From the NCBI GenBank assembly GCA_037074505.1, contig CM073489.1:24923058-24987057 (forward strand): a stretch of DNA of 64,000 bases, given 5' to 3'. Shown in pieces: positions 1 to 11,164 of the stretch; position 1 is the first letter of the stretch, and each line of letters opens with the position of its first letter. Under the pieces are notes generated by a model. That model saw nothing but the letters and a program-made list of their open reading frames with translations. It searched no databases and was not told the DNA's origin. The translations under genes and the position numbers were made by a program. Source of the stretch: Albizia julibrissin (Eukaryota > Streptophyta > Magnoliopsida > Fabales > Fabaceae).

Positions 1-718
1 AATTCATGACAATGTCGTGCTAATGCATACTCAAACAAAAAACCAGTTGAATAATAATGAAACTTATATTACTAGCTTATTTCATTTCAACTACGCAGTT
101 TTTTCGTACAAAACTAAGCAGTTGTTCTAAGTTCCAAAATAAAGAGAGATTGTCCATATAACGCTGACAACCTAGCTAAATTTGCTCATGGGATCACTGA
201 TGATCTCCTCACCTTTGATCAACAACCCCCTTGGTTAGGAGGTGGTGGTTGATGATTGGGTCTCGTGTTCTCATAATTTTGTTTCTTTTCTCTTTTGATG
301 GGTGCATGTATGTTATCCAACTAATAGAAGTTACAGATTTACTCCAAAAAAACAGATTTCACTAGAGGTCAAATTTCTTTCATTGGGGCCGGGAAAATCC
401 CAAACAATAATAGACATAAAATACAATGCATAGAAACTCATAAAGGAGACAAAATTTCAGTCTTTGCAAAACTGCTACTCAACAAATAAATTTGAAGAGA
501 TAGAATAACAAATGTAAACATGAAACAAAAATTTAACACCTGCACTACAACATTATTCACCGTTCTTTAACGAAATATGGACCAAAGATCTTGTAACATG
601 AATGATTATCACAAAGGAATTCCAATCAAGAAAAAGCTGTAAATAACTACTGGGATTAAAAATACCAACATTATTCAAATTTCAAAATCAATATGTCAAG
701 AATTCTTAGGAATAATAC
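1..718 (-). other. FCA: FCA intron 5, running past the left edge
   Basis: The donor GT is at 718-717, just after the codon for ERERL plus one base. In known FCA proteins the next residues begin RRM2. I see no RRM2 motif on the minus strand in these 718 bases, so the acceptor is outside the window. The stretch is AT-rich and otherwise featureless. Confidence 0.75.
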
Positions 719-3700
719 CAAGGCGTTCTCGTTCACCATCAGCATATCTCACTTGGATTGGACCAAGACCCTAATATAACCCAAAAAAAAACAGTGTGAG
801 AAAAACCAGTATCTTGCACCGCTACTATTTAATATTTAGGATTCAAAGCACAACAGCTCACTCCAGGAAGAATATGTTGATTGTGCAATGCTTTAATTGC
901 CTGATCAGCCTCATCAGGGGAAGCATACTTGATGAAACAACAACCTGCAGCAATCCCAAATCCTTCTTGAAAATACAACTCAAACAACCATATGGCTGGT
1001 TATTAAATAAAATTTAAGGGCTGCATTTCTCACATACTGATAAATATAGTCACAAAACATTGATGTTTGATTGCATACCATTAGCTCATTAAATTTATAG
1101 TAGAAGCAAAAGCATGACAATTAAATTGAATATGCTTGGCAGGGTTTTATAATAACAACCACAGATGACCACCCATTACACTATAATCAAGTCTGCCATT
1201 CATTAGCTTACTAGTGAAACGTAATATTCCAACAAACAAATCAATTACTACAATGTAACAATCAAATTTATATCTGGTAAGACAAACTTCAAGCCAACAT
1301 TTTTTTATTAAATTAAATGTAACAGTCAACATCTTTTCTGTTCATTTTATTAAATTAAATTTAACAATCAACATTTTCTATGTTCGTTTAATTAAGTAGA
1401 GATTTTTTGGACGTAAACAAATTATAGTATCACATTCATCCGCCCATTATAAAAAATTGTTGGAAATTGTTCGTTGGATGCACCTAAAGTTGCAACACAG
1501 ATGTCAGAGGCTCCAGTCTGGATAGTTAAACTGGCATACAACTGAACCAGTTGAACCAACACGTTTTTTGCTGACCCAGTTCATTGGAACCATTTTGTAA
1601 CATTTTCGAATTTAAATTAAGCCAGCTACCTGTGCTCTATTCATCAATTTGTCATGATTTTAACTAACATGTGGCTTACATTTCAAATTATATTATATTA
1701 TATAATAAAGGTTGTTGGGATGTTCATTGCCAAAATAAACTGATAAAAAACCAATCAAAACTGAATCAAACAGGTCTAAATCAGTATATAGCACGCCAAG
1801 ACTGACTCTATAGTTTGGTTGCAAGTATAACACCCCACCTATTGGACCAATGACTCGATGGCCCGAGCAAGAAATCATACAGATGAACAGTTAGAATTTT
1901 TTCAAAAAAAAAAATTCATAAGTACCTTGCTGCTGTCCTGTCTTTCTATCCTTTATCAGGGCAACCTCAACCACATTTCCATGTTGCTCGAACAAAGGCC
2001 GAATCTGACAAAATAATTGTAACAAGATAAATTTTAGACCCAGACATCATGCAAAGTGAGAATGAGTACTGTTAGTAACAGAACAGACATCCTTTAGAAC
2101 CCTAAAGAAAGTTATCTGAAAGCTATAGAGTACTGGAAAGCTTATTCTTGCTGCTATGTGTTAATAATTTCAAAATCAAACTTTCCAAAACCCCAACCCA
2201 TACAGAGAAGGGAAAAAATGAGGGGGTTAAAAGACTTACATCTTCTTCAGTTGCTGTCCGTGGAACAGATCCAACAAAAAGTTTGGCAAAACTTTCCCCA
2301 CCAAAACGGTCTTAAAATTAAAGGGGAAAATGTCAGTCAATTCCATTTCACAATGAGCTGGAGGAGAGGTAATTGCACATAAAGTGGAAATAGAACAAGA
2401 AATGGACCAATCAATCAACCCCTGTTACTGAAAACAAAAATCCCCAAAAAACTGACAAAGAGCAACAGATTCAAAATGCAAATATGCTCCAGCAGCAACA
2501 CATACAAGTAATAAAACCACTGAGATTAAGAAAAAACTGAGATTTTTACATTACTTGTTTATCCCACATCCTAAAATCTGATTTCTTTATATGCGACTTC
2601 TAAATATGAAAAACATCCAATTTAATGTGCCCATCGCAGTCGCCTAAATCATGCTTTGCCAGTCTGCAGTACTCATCCAGATGTCGAGCACAGTAGAATG
2701 GGATAAACCTACAGGGGATGCTATTTTTTCTCTTTCTTTTTTACCAAAGAACCATGGCTTGACGTGATAAGATAAGAGATTGATATTAATAAGTTTGGGG
2801 TAACCGTGAGAAAGAAACAAAATTATGACATTGGAATTAGGTTAAGTTTGTGTGTTATACAAATTATAAAAAATGACTAATTCATATTTCTAGGAAGAGA
2901 TCCCCCCCCCGGGGGCATTGTATGGTGATTGAGGCAAATTGCGTTGTTCGTATCTAATGAACTAATCAATAATAGGACTTCTGATAATTTTATTATATAT
3001 TGATGATGCATTGATTTGTAATCCTATTTAATCTTCTTTCTCTACACCTCCATCACCGATTATTCTTTCATGTTTTACACAATCTATAGTAATCATTGTT
3101 TCCTATTTAGTCCTGTATTCTTCACACAAGTCGTGTTTCTTTCCTTACCTGTTCATTTCTTCTTTCAATAATTTTAAATTTGATGTATTTGTGTTTCTTT
3201 TTTAATATTTATTTCAATAATTAAAAATTTTAATATTTTAACTTTTTTATCGAACAGTGACATTAAATCTAAAATGAAACCATAACATGTATGTATGTAC
3301 AAGAGCATACAAATTAGAGTGTTTCTTTTAATATTTTCTATGTCTATGAGGTTCCTTCTAGATTTGACATTTAAACCAAACCCCGTTTTTTCTTCTTCCT
3401 CGTTCATCTGCCACTCTATTAATCACTTCTTTTCAAAAGCCAAATCTAGCATCTCCCACTGACCTATCCTCTCTCAATCCTATTCACGTAATGCCTAACC
3501 TTCATCACCAAGATCAGTCCAAGAAACTATGCTTAGAAGCTTGACCTTAGTGCGTTCCTCTCAAAGGGAGGTGATTAAGGGTATCTAAAAGTTGCTGCTC
3601 CAATGTATAGACTAACTTAAAATATAAGCTAGTACCACTACATTAGTGCCTGTTTGTTTGGCAGTAAAAACTGCTTTTCCAACGTGTGATTTACAGTGTA

Positions 3701-4528
3701 TGAAGGTAAGTATGTGAGAGAAATTTTGTATCTAACTTGCGTAAACGGGCTTTTTGAGCATGAACCCAAACAGGCTTATACCCATGGACTTGGCGGCTGC
3801 CCATCGAGGTCATATAAGGCATGCTAAACTGCGAGCACTTATGCAGTAAAAGAAGAAGAGGGGGGGGGGGAAATCCAAGCACTCCTAACAGAAGCATTAA
3901 CCATATCCTGAGCATCCCAAAATATACAAACTTTATCCTCAGCTCTCCAAAATATACAGTGCAGTTCCCATACCTGTGGTGCACAATTGCTATGCAATGA
4001 TTGAACATAAAAATAGTGAATAATAACTCAGTCTCAAGCAACCAGGCAAGCATGCATGTGATTTTAGGAAGTGAATAATAACTATAATCTCACATTGATG
4101 GAGCCAAACTAGACGGCTTGAAAGACCACCCCCATTCTAAATTAAAACTACAATTCTAATTCAACGCAACATTTTAACAAGAAGCAAAAAGAAATACACT
4201 CACCCGGCGAACCTCCACGTCCAGAGAAGGGTAGCCCTCGTTTCTGACCAGACAGTGGCTGCCCCTGACGACCGTTAAACCCAAACCCTCCAGTACCCTC
4301 ACCACTCACTGGCCTAAACCCATCGCTGCCGCCAAAACCCGGTGATCGGAACCCTGGACCTCTTCCAGGGGAGCGACGGGGTGGGCTGTCAAACTGACGG
4401 TGGTGAGAGGCTCCACCGCCGCGGTTGTTGAAGGGAGCGTCGGAGAAGCGGGACGGAGCTCTGGAGTGACGATATGGGTGAGAATCGTGGTTGTTGTTGC
4501 CATAGCGGTCTCCTCTGTGCCTATCCAG
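719..4528 (-). CDS. FCA: Flowering time control protein FCA, 5' part (exons 1-5, partial)
   Basis: FCA is a nuclear RNA-binding protein with two RRMs and a WW domain. It promotes proximal poly(A) site choice, including at its own transcript and at FLC antisense RNA, and so promotes flowering. Exons read on the minus strand: 4528-4204, 2310-2240, 2004-1926, 944-862 and 770-719, all with GT/AG borders and matching phases. Exon 1 encodes a Gly/Arg/Ser-rich leader beginning LDRHRGDRYGNN and containing PLSGQKRG, a block shared with Arabidopsis FCA. Exon 2 carries RNP2 (KLFVGSVPRTATEED). Exons 3-4 carry the RNP1 region (QQQGCCFIKYA), and exon 5 ends VRYADGERERLG, the end of RRM1. There is no in-frame ATG anywhere in these exons. 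An in-frame TAG lies at 4550-4552, so I place the start at CTG 4526-4528 (A at -3, G at +4); CTG 4538-4540 is the alternative. RRM2, the WW domain and the stop lie beyond the left edge. Family identity is secure; the start is inferred. Confidence 0.93.
945..1925 (-). promoter_or_regulatory. FCA: FCA intron 3 with candidate internal poly(A) signals
   Basis: This ~980-nt intron splits RRM1 between QQQ and GCCFIKYA. In Arabidopsis, FCA limits its own expression by cleavage and polyadenylation inside intron 3. On the sense (minus) strand two AATAAA hexamers occur here, at 1304-1309 and 1346-1351, 42 bases apart. They lie inside an imperfect tandem duplication. AATAAA is frequent in AT-rich DNA, so function is inferred only from position. 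Confidence 0.4.
1303..1386. repeat. 42-bp imperfect tandem duplication in FCA intron 3
   Basis: Two copies (1303-1344 and 1345-1386) share the TTTTATTAAATTAAAT start and the AACA.TCAACAT core, with several substitutions between them. Each copy carries one minus-strand AATAAA. Confidence 0.7.
2311..4203 (-). other. FCA: FCA intron 1
   Basis: This intron runs from donor GTGAGT at 4203 to the acceptor AG just right of 2310. It is about 1.9 kb and AT-rich. It contains a short palindromic MITE (3650-3777) and a C/G homopolymer junction near 2885-2897, and I see no other exon in it. Confidence 0.8.
3650..3777. mobile_element. Short palindromic MITE (family P), copy in FCA intron 1
   Basis: The ends are inverted (GCCTGTTTG at the left, CAAACAGGC at the right). 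The core includes a run resembling GTGATTTACAGTGTATGAAGG, the reverse complement of the core seen in copies at 10.8, 31.6 and 34.1 kb. It is about 130 bp and non-coding. Confidence 0.6.
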
Positions 4529-4552
4529 CTTGGCGAACAGAGTGAATCCCTA
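4526..4552 (-). promoter_or_regulatory. FCA: Probable non-AUG (CUG) translation start of FCA
   Basis: Reading leftwards, an in-frame TAG (4552-4550) is followed by two in-frame CTG codons (4540-4538 and 4528-4526). The open FCA frame then runs to the exon 1 donor at 4203. The second CTG has A at -3 and G at +4 and directly precedes the conserved-looking DRHRGDRYG stretch. The only nearby ATG (4503-4501) is in another frame that stops inside exon 1. Arabidopsis FCA is known to start at a CUG. The alternative is an unseen upstream exon spliced past the TAG. Confidence 0.7.
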
Positions 4553-4728
4553 ACCCTAAAAATTTATTTTCAGAGAATAAAGCAGAGACGAGAGAACTGA
4601 ATAACTGGGAACTGGGAAGTTCTGACTTCTGAGTCAAGTCGTGGGATGGAATGCGAGTAATTCTCAGCAAAAACGAAAAACCGAAGCTTTTATGAGGTGT
4701 TAGTCCGCTTCCGACAACGACGAGCAAA

Positions 4729-6343
4729 GCGAAGCACGGAGTGTCGGATTTAGTACTTAGGTTTGATGTCGTTTGACTCTTCTTTACTGTCGTTCAATTA
4801 GCTCCGGCGATGTCACGAATAGAGGCCACGGGGCTTCTTTCCAGAGTCTATCATTCATCACCGTGCCGTCGTTGCGAGTAAAACGACGTCGTTCTATTAA
4901 AAGCTGTGGCAATTTGGACTATTTGTAACATTGATCAACAAATTAATTAGTTTAACATATTGGATATTAAAAAAAAGCCAATCAACATAGATCATAAAAT
5001 TTTGACTAGGATTCCTCGAGGATCCACGTCCCCTGCACATCAAAAAGATGAGTTGGGCGTATTCATCATCCTAATTTTAAGATTTTTTTTTAAAAAAAAA
5101 CACTCTACACACTAAAAATTAATTAGTTTAAGATATTAGATATTAAAAAAATATTTCAGATATTGAGTGTTACTGGACAAATATTTCAGGATCATGGTGT
5201 TATAGAAAAAATATTTCTGAATGCAAGACTAAAAATTAATTAATTTGAGATACCAAGTGGTAAAAAATTTTTAAAGTGCAGCATTTAATTTAATTTAAAT
5301 AAATAAGAATATATAAATAAATAAATGAGTCCACCCCAAATTTGGGGTGATGAGCATGCTCATACTCATCTTTTTTATTTTTATGAGCAGGGGATGCAAA
5401 CCCGATTCCTTAGTGTGGTTTACTAATCAATATTCTAAAACAATTTTTTGTCTTTAATATTTTAAGTATTTTTATTATAGCACTTAGTATAATAAAATTA
5501 TTAGTTTTTTTTATATCAAAAAATATTAGTTTATCAACAAAAGTATCATAAAATGATTTTTAATTAGTGTAATTTTATCTTTAAGATAGATTGCAACCTT
5601 CGGGATTTGATCTTGCCATTTCACACTCAAAAAAAGTCCTTGAAGTATTTTCTTTAAATAACAACAAATCAATAAGCACCCTAAACTTAACATGCTAAGT
5701 ACTTTTGAGGGGGAAATTTTAAAATTATAGGTGCACCAAAAATTATTTAAAAATACTAAATACCATTAGAAAAATATTTCAACTTTCATGATGCCGATAC
5801 TACTTCATCCTTATCAAAAAGTAATTAGGGTCATCATTTTCCTTGATGATCGTTCAATTCGTCTTGTAAAGACTTGAGATGTCCAATTAGCCTCGTATTT
5901 ACTTAGTTCAAGCTTGAATATCAATGATTTATATCCTATGTATAAGTCATTTTTTAATATGTTCATTACAAATAAAAAAAAACTTTAAACCTAATTAACT
6001 TTATGTTAGAATGTAACCACTTTTCAACTTTGAGATATTTAATATACACCATATACCCATGAAAAAAAAAATCTACACAATAATAAATAATAAAATTATA
6101 CATTTATATAAAATGAATGATGTAACCTATGAGTAGGGAAATAAATCTTCTTTATCTATATATCTTATAAATGGAATGAGGGAAATATCTACTAGCAAAA
6201 AAAAGTGTTTTGGAGCAAGTTTATTCACACCGATCAATAAATCAATTCTGCAAATTCTTCCCGTTTCTGCAAGACTGCAACTATATATAACAGCATGCCA
6301 ATATTTTTCTATATAGAAGAAGCTTGCATGAATGTGGATGGAA
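4729..6343. other. Gene-free FCA upstream region
   Basis: AT-rich sequence upstream of FCA. Nothing here has a codon-like pattern that I recognise. Short direct repetitions of the phrase AAAAATTAATTAGTTTAAGATA near 4935-5250 look like a decayed local duplication. Confidence 0.5.
6190..6245 (+). repeat. Duplicated ~50-bp segment, copy 1
   Basis: The block reads AAAAAAAGTGTTTTGGAGCA and continues AAGTTTATTCACACCGATCA. It recurs with very few changes at 9073-9120. It lies just upstream of the possible GLUTAMINE DUMPER-like remnant. Confidence 0.65.
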
Positions 6344-6472
6344 ATGAAACCTGGTGGTGCAGTTACAGAAGCAAAAAGGAACATGACGGCGCCGTCCCTG
6401 GTTGAAGCTGAAGCCGGTGGCTTGCCAAGCCTGGGATCTTCCATTCCTTACCTCTTTGGTGGCGTTATATAG
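6344..6472 (+). pseudogene. Possible GLUTAMINE DUMPER-like gene fragment
   Basis: A 42-codon frame from ATG 6344 ends SSIPYLFGGVI and then TAG. GLUTAMINE DUMPER proteins are small plant membrane proteins that affect amino acid export. Around the start of their single transmembrane segment they carry PYLFGG followed by a hydrophobic run. Here the frame stops right after that motif, so the membrane segment is missing and it would be a broken remnant. Only six or seven residues support the assignment. The local GC content is higher than that of the flanks, which argues for former coding sequence. It could equally be unrelated. Confidence 0.3.
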
Positions 6473-7319
6473 TGGTATGTGATCCCTCCTTCTCTATTAT
6501 TATCTTACTTAAAGTTTATATATCTCTTGAGTCATTTATAGTATGGAGTTCCTTTGATCGTAGTCACAAAATCAGGAATGTCTTAATTCATCCTAAATTG
6601 TATTGCTATAATGTGTGAGGTTGTATTCTTATATACAGTAAAGTCCAACAAGCAAAGTAAAAACTCTATGTTAAGCATGTATTAAATAAATATTTTAAAA
6701 CTTTTGATTTTAATGTATATATATACATGAATGAATGTAAACATATATATACAATTTGTTCTTTATAGATAGCAAAAGGAGAAGCCCCAATTTTTAAAAA
6801 ACAAAAAAATTGGTGCAAAACTTAACAGTTCTTACTTAAAAACCATTATTTATATATATACTATATATAGTGGTTGTTTCATTAAACCCGTTAATATTTA
6901 TATCTAATGAACAACGGTTGTAATATAACACATATTATGTATATCTATATTATATATATAATAATTTTTTTGTGAAAGCACCATTATATATGTTACAGAA
7001 TGTCTAACGTTTGTTTATATGAGACCATAACTTGTTATGCCAGCATCAATGTATATATAACAATTGTTTACGTAAAGTTCATTTTTTATCATAGAATTAC
7101 GCACATCATGCTCTCACCAAAATTTGATACATAATTGATGTTATATTAGAATCATTATAATAGATATTAAATAAATCACGGTTCGAAACCGTTATATATC
7201 TGCTCCGAGTATATATAACACTTGCATATATAATAATTTGAAACCATTATTTATAATCAATAATAACTGTCATATATTGTTGATTCACTCAAGAAAGTCT
7301 ATCTCCTAGAAACCGAGAA

Positions 7320-7460
7320 CAAACAAAAAGGAAACAAGAAAAATGTTGCTCGCGTCAGATGATCAACGCCATTATTTAAATACATGAAAGAAAAATGGTT
7401 TTGTCCAGAGTCAGTTCTTTGCATCAACATGCATGGATTCTCATCTGATCAATATAAAGT
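7320..7460. repeat. Duplicated flank block D, copy 1
   Basis: The phrase GTCAGATGATCAACGCCATTA, followed by TTTTGTCCAGAGTCAGTTCTT and TGCATCAACATG, recurs in modified form at 15600-15715 and 20262-20350. The first and third copies lie outside the exonuclease gene and mark spread of a segmental duplication. Confidence 0.6.
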
Positions 7461-7472
7461 TAAGCTTCTTTA

Positions 7473-8190
7473 GCATGTTTGGTTCGATTTTAAGGAAGAT
7501 AATTACATGCAATCTTGATACAACTGACCGATTACGGCGTTTGGTTAAGCTTATGTAATATAAAAAAGATTACTTTTTGTAATCCTGATTACATCATTTA
7601 ATGTAATCAAGATTATACTATTATGACTGATGAATTGGGATGCAGACATATCCTGTAATCAAGTGAAAAATACGTTATTGCCATTATAATTTTTAAAATT
7701 GACTAAAGTACTCACCACCCATGAACATAAATATTAAATAATTGCCACCATTAAATATTAAAAAATTAATTAATAGTGTAGAAATTTCAAAAATATTCCC
7801 CATTAAAAAATTTAAAAAATTATATTCTACTATTAAAAATACTAAAATATCCCATTAAATAATATTGATACCATTAAATATTAAAAAATTATCATGAATA
7901 TACTCTACATAATATTTCCATCATTAAATATTAAAAAATTACTATGAACTCAATGTTTACACTACGCAAAATGAAAAAATTATCATGAATTCAACATGTA
8001 CATTATACATATAAGTGTAGATAAAGGCAATTTTATCTCTTACTTTATTATTCTCATATTTGATGCAATCAAACTAAAACTTTTTATGCATAAGCATCAT
8101 CATTCCTTAATGACAAACTAAATAAATTTATCTAATCATTATTATATTACATTCGATTACGTTCCCTCTGATTCCGTGAACCAAACAGGC
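7473..8190. mobile_element. MITE-like element with TA target duplication
   Basis: The left end GCATGTTTGGTTC and the right end GAACCAAACAGGC form imperfect terminal inverted repeats. Each is flanked by TA (7471-7472 and 8191-8192). The interior is AT-rich and non-coding, about 718 bp. Confidence 0.5.
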
Positions 8191-10748
8191 TATCAGTAAC
8201 CTATATTTTTAACTTTTCTTCTTTTTGTTGTTTTTTTTTATTGCCTTGTTGTCTTATCTGTTTGGATTTGTTTTTAAAAGTAATTTTACATCGTACAAAA
8301 TAAATACTCTAAAAAAAAGTTTTATCTTAATTTACGTAAAGATATTTTTGAAACCCTGGTTTAATTTGGTGATTTGCTAAATAGGCGTACTTGTCAGTAC
8401 TCCTTATATTCTCGGGTATATAACTATATATTAATATCCCGTTATTTTCATTATATATATATAAGTGCAAAGCCAAAGACAACAAATATTTTGAAAGGAA
8501 AAGAATCCTTTTTCAATTATTTAATATTATAAATATTAACATTATTCACATACTTGGAAATATTCGGACGGAACAAAATTAATCTATATAAAGTACACGA
8601 AATGCATGATTTATTGCTGAGTTGGGTAACTCCAGCTTGTGACTCAAGTGAGAGCATTAAGAAGATTATGGGCTACAGCGGTTTTTCATTTCCCGTGGAT
8701 GATATTTAATATTTATCGCATCTATTTTTGTTTTGTGGTGGGCGAAGGAAGGAAAGTATTAGGTGGGTTGTTGTTTGCAGGTATGAGATGCTGGTGGTTG
8801 GGATGAATAGCAGGAATAAAACCTAGAACGATATCAATCCACAGTTTTTATTATGACTATTTTTTTTAATTTACCCAATTTAAAATATAAAAATATTATA
8901 TTAAAAAGTAATATTTTGTCAGTGTTTAACTGTACAGTCATCATTTAAATTTGATGAGTCAACATTTTTGGTTACTTACGACGGTATTAAAACTAAAGGA
9001 AAATGTATTTTTTAAATATAAAGGACTAAAAAGAAATATAGCACAAACTTAAAGGATCGAATATATAGTTTAGAAAAAAAAAGTGTTTTGGGGCAAGTTT
9101 ATTCACACCGATCAATCAACAGGTGTGACGGACCAATGTTATTTTTATAAATAAATTATAATGGTGTTGGTCCTTTTATACCGGTTTTTGTTTAACAGAT
9201 TTTAAAAAATTACTGTACCCCAATTAAAATTATAATCAACGTAGAAAGTCAAAAACAAAATTTAAAAAAAAATTATTTTATTTATTCTGTACATTTGTTA
9301 GAACTTAGAATTGCAACTGGTGGAGCAAGAGTAGGTCAATAGTGGGAAAAAGTGTCTCCACTAACTTCCTCTCCACTTAATATCTCAGTCATTTGATTAT
9401 ATTTTAATAAGTGAGATTTAATATTTTATAAAAAATACTATTATTATTATATTACATATAATAAAAATCTATAATTATAATATTATTATATAGTACTAAA
9501 TCTCTCCCATTAAAACATAATATAATGGTTATGACATTAAACGAGGAGGAGGGTTGGTGGTCTAACAGAGACACACTCTCTCTCAAATAAACAGTCATTT
9601 AGTGAAAAATTGGTTTTGTAAAACCATGTTTAGGTTTCCAAACTAATATTAAAGGCACTCTAGTATGATGAGCTGTATCAGACGTCTTAGGATCTATATA
9701 AGGTTCACGGCCCAGCGTCCAAAAAAAGCCGTTGTGGATAAAAAAAAACACAATGGGGTCATGTGGGAGTGTTTGCGTTGGTGTCCCTCCCTACTGGGCT
9801 TCTTGCGCTGGAGTGGCTTCTTGAAGAAGCCCAACTTTAATGCTTTTTGAGGTGACAACGTGGAGGGAGAAAACAATAACCATGAGAAAAGGTAAAATTA
9901 CTCTAAAAGACCCAATAATTTATCATTATGTATGTATGTATTTCCATTAAAATATACATGTATTATTTTATCAAAATTTTATTTATATTTTTTCACTTCA
10001 GTTATGACAATATATACAAATAATATATATATGTAGTATTCAATAAGATTTATACCATTTTCAGTATTTTTTTATCTAAATGTGCTTTTCAAACACTAAT
10101 CCAAACATGTTTAAGATTAGAAAAAAAATTCACTTCTGCCACCGTCAATCCAAGCACAAATCACATTTACAATATGACTTTTGCAAAATTTATATTACAA
10201 AAAAAAATTACTTTTCTACTGCTAATTTAAACAGGCACTTAATATCAGGTAAGTTATGAAGAATTAATGGCTATGTTTGGTTGGGCGTTTGGGCCATTTA
10301 TAAGCCTGATTACAGAGCTTTAAGCTCGACTGACACTGTTTATTTTTTTTCCTGATGATTGTTTGGGTGTTGGATGAATTTGGCTTATGGTTGGGTAAGT
10401 TGCTTTTTCATTTCTAATTTAATTATTTACATTTTCATTGTAATTTAATTATGTATTTTATCATTGCCAAATTTTTAAAACTAATTTTTTCAATTTTCAT
10501 AAATTTTAAAATTTTTTTTGCTAAATATCACAAAAGTTACTTATACAAAAGTTAAACCAAACAATTTTTCACTTTCATAAAAACACTTTTTCAATCACTA
10601 ATTCAAACATAAATCACTTACACAATCTGACTTTTTTATAAGCCAAATCACAAATAAATCACTTTTCACACCGCTATTCTAAACACACCCAATGCCAAAA
10701 GAAACATACGTAATTCTTTATTTCTCTATTTTTCCCCAGTGAACATAC
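8191..10748. other. Gene-free AT-rich stretch with decayed repeats
   Basis: No convincing gene. It includes the second copy of the ~50-bp block (9073-9120). It also holds a possible MITE around 10270-10695, suggested by a left TGTTTGGTTGGG, a right TTCTAAACACACCCA, and internal phrases such as TTATAAGCC on opposite strands. A slightly GC-richer patch at 9700-9860 shows no recognisable product. Confidence 0.4.
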
Positions 10749-10903
10749 AGTGCTTGTTTGAGATCACTTTTGGGATCCCTAAAAGTACTTATCTACGTAA
10801 GTCGAGACAAAACTCATCTCACATACTTACCTCATATATCATAAATTACGATTGAAAAGCTACTTTTGAAGGCTCCAATTGCTATTCCAAACAAGCACAC
10901 AGA
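10749..10903. mobile_element. Short palindromic MITE (family P), best-preserved ends
   Basis: Perfect 11-bp inverted ends: GTGCTTGTTTG at the left and CAAACAAGCAC at the right. The core contains CTCACATACTTACCTCATA and ACGATTGAAAAGCTACTTTT, shared with the other family P copies. It is about 155 bp. A further decayed relative follows at about 10920-11122. Confidence 0.7.
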
Positions 10904-11164
10904 CTTTTGTGTTTCACATTTGGTGTTTAGAAGCGTTTAATGGTAATTTTCAAAATCTCGAAAATAGGACCTATTAGTGCTTCTTTAAAGCTATTCATCA
11001 TAATAAATATGTTTATGTAAGTTTTAAGATAAAACCCGTCAAACATTTTTATCTCATGCATTATAAATCATTATTTAAAAACTATTTTTAAAGTTTTTAA
11101 TTATTCTAAACAAGCCCTAAGTATTACCCCAACAATATATATTGTAACAACCTCCTCAAATTAC

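Noticed and set aside
4306..4503. ATG-initiated 65-codon frame at the FCA 5' end
   Set aside because: It is a shifted reading of FCA exon 1. The true FCA frame (PLSGQKRG block, phase-matched with the RRM exons) is a different frame without an ATG.
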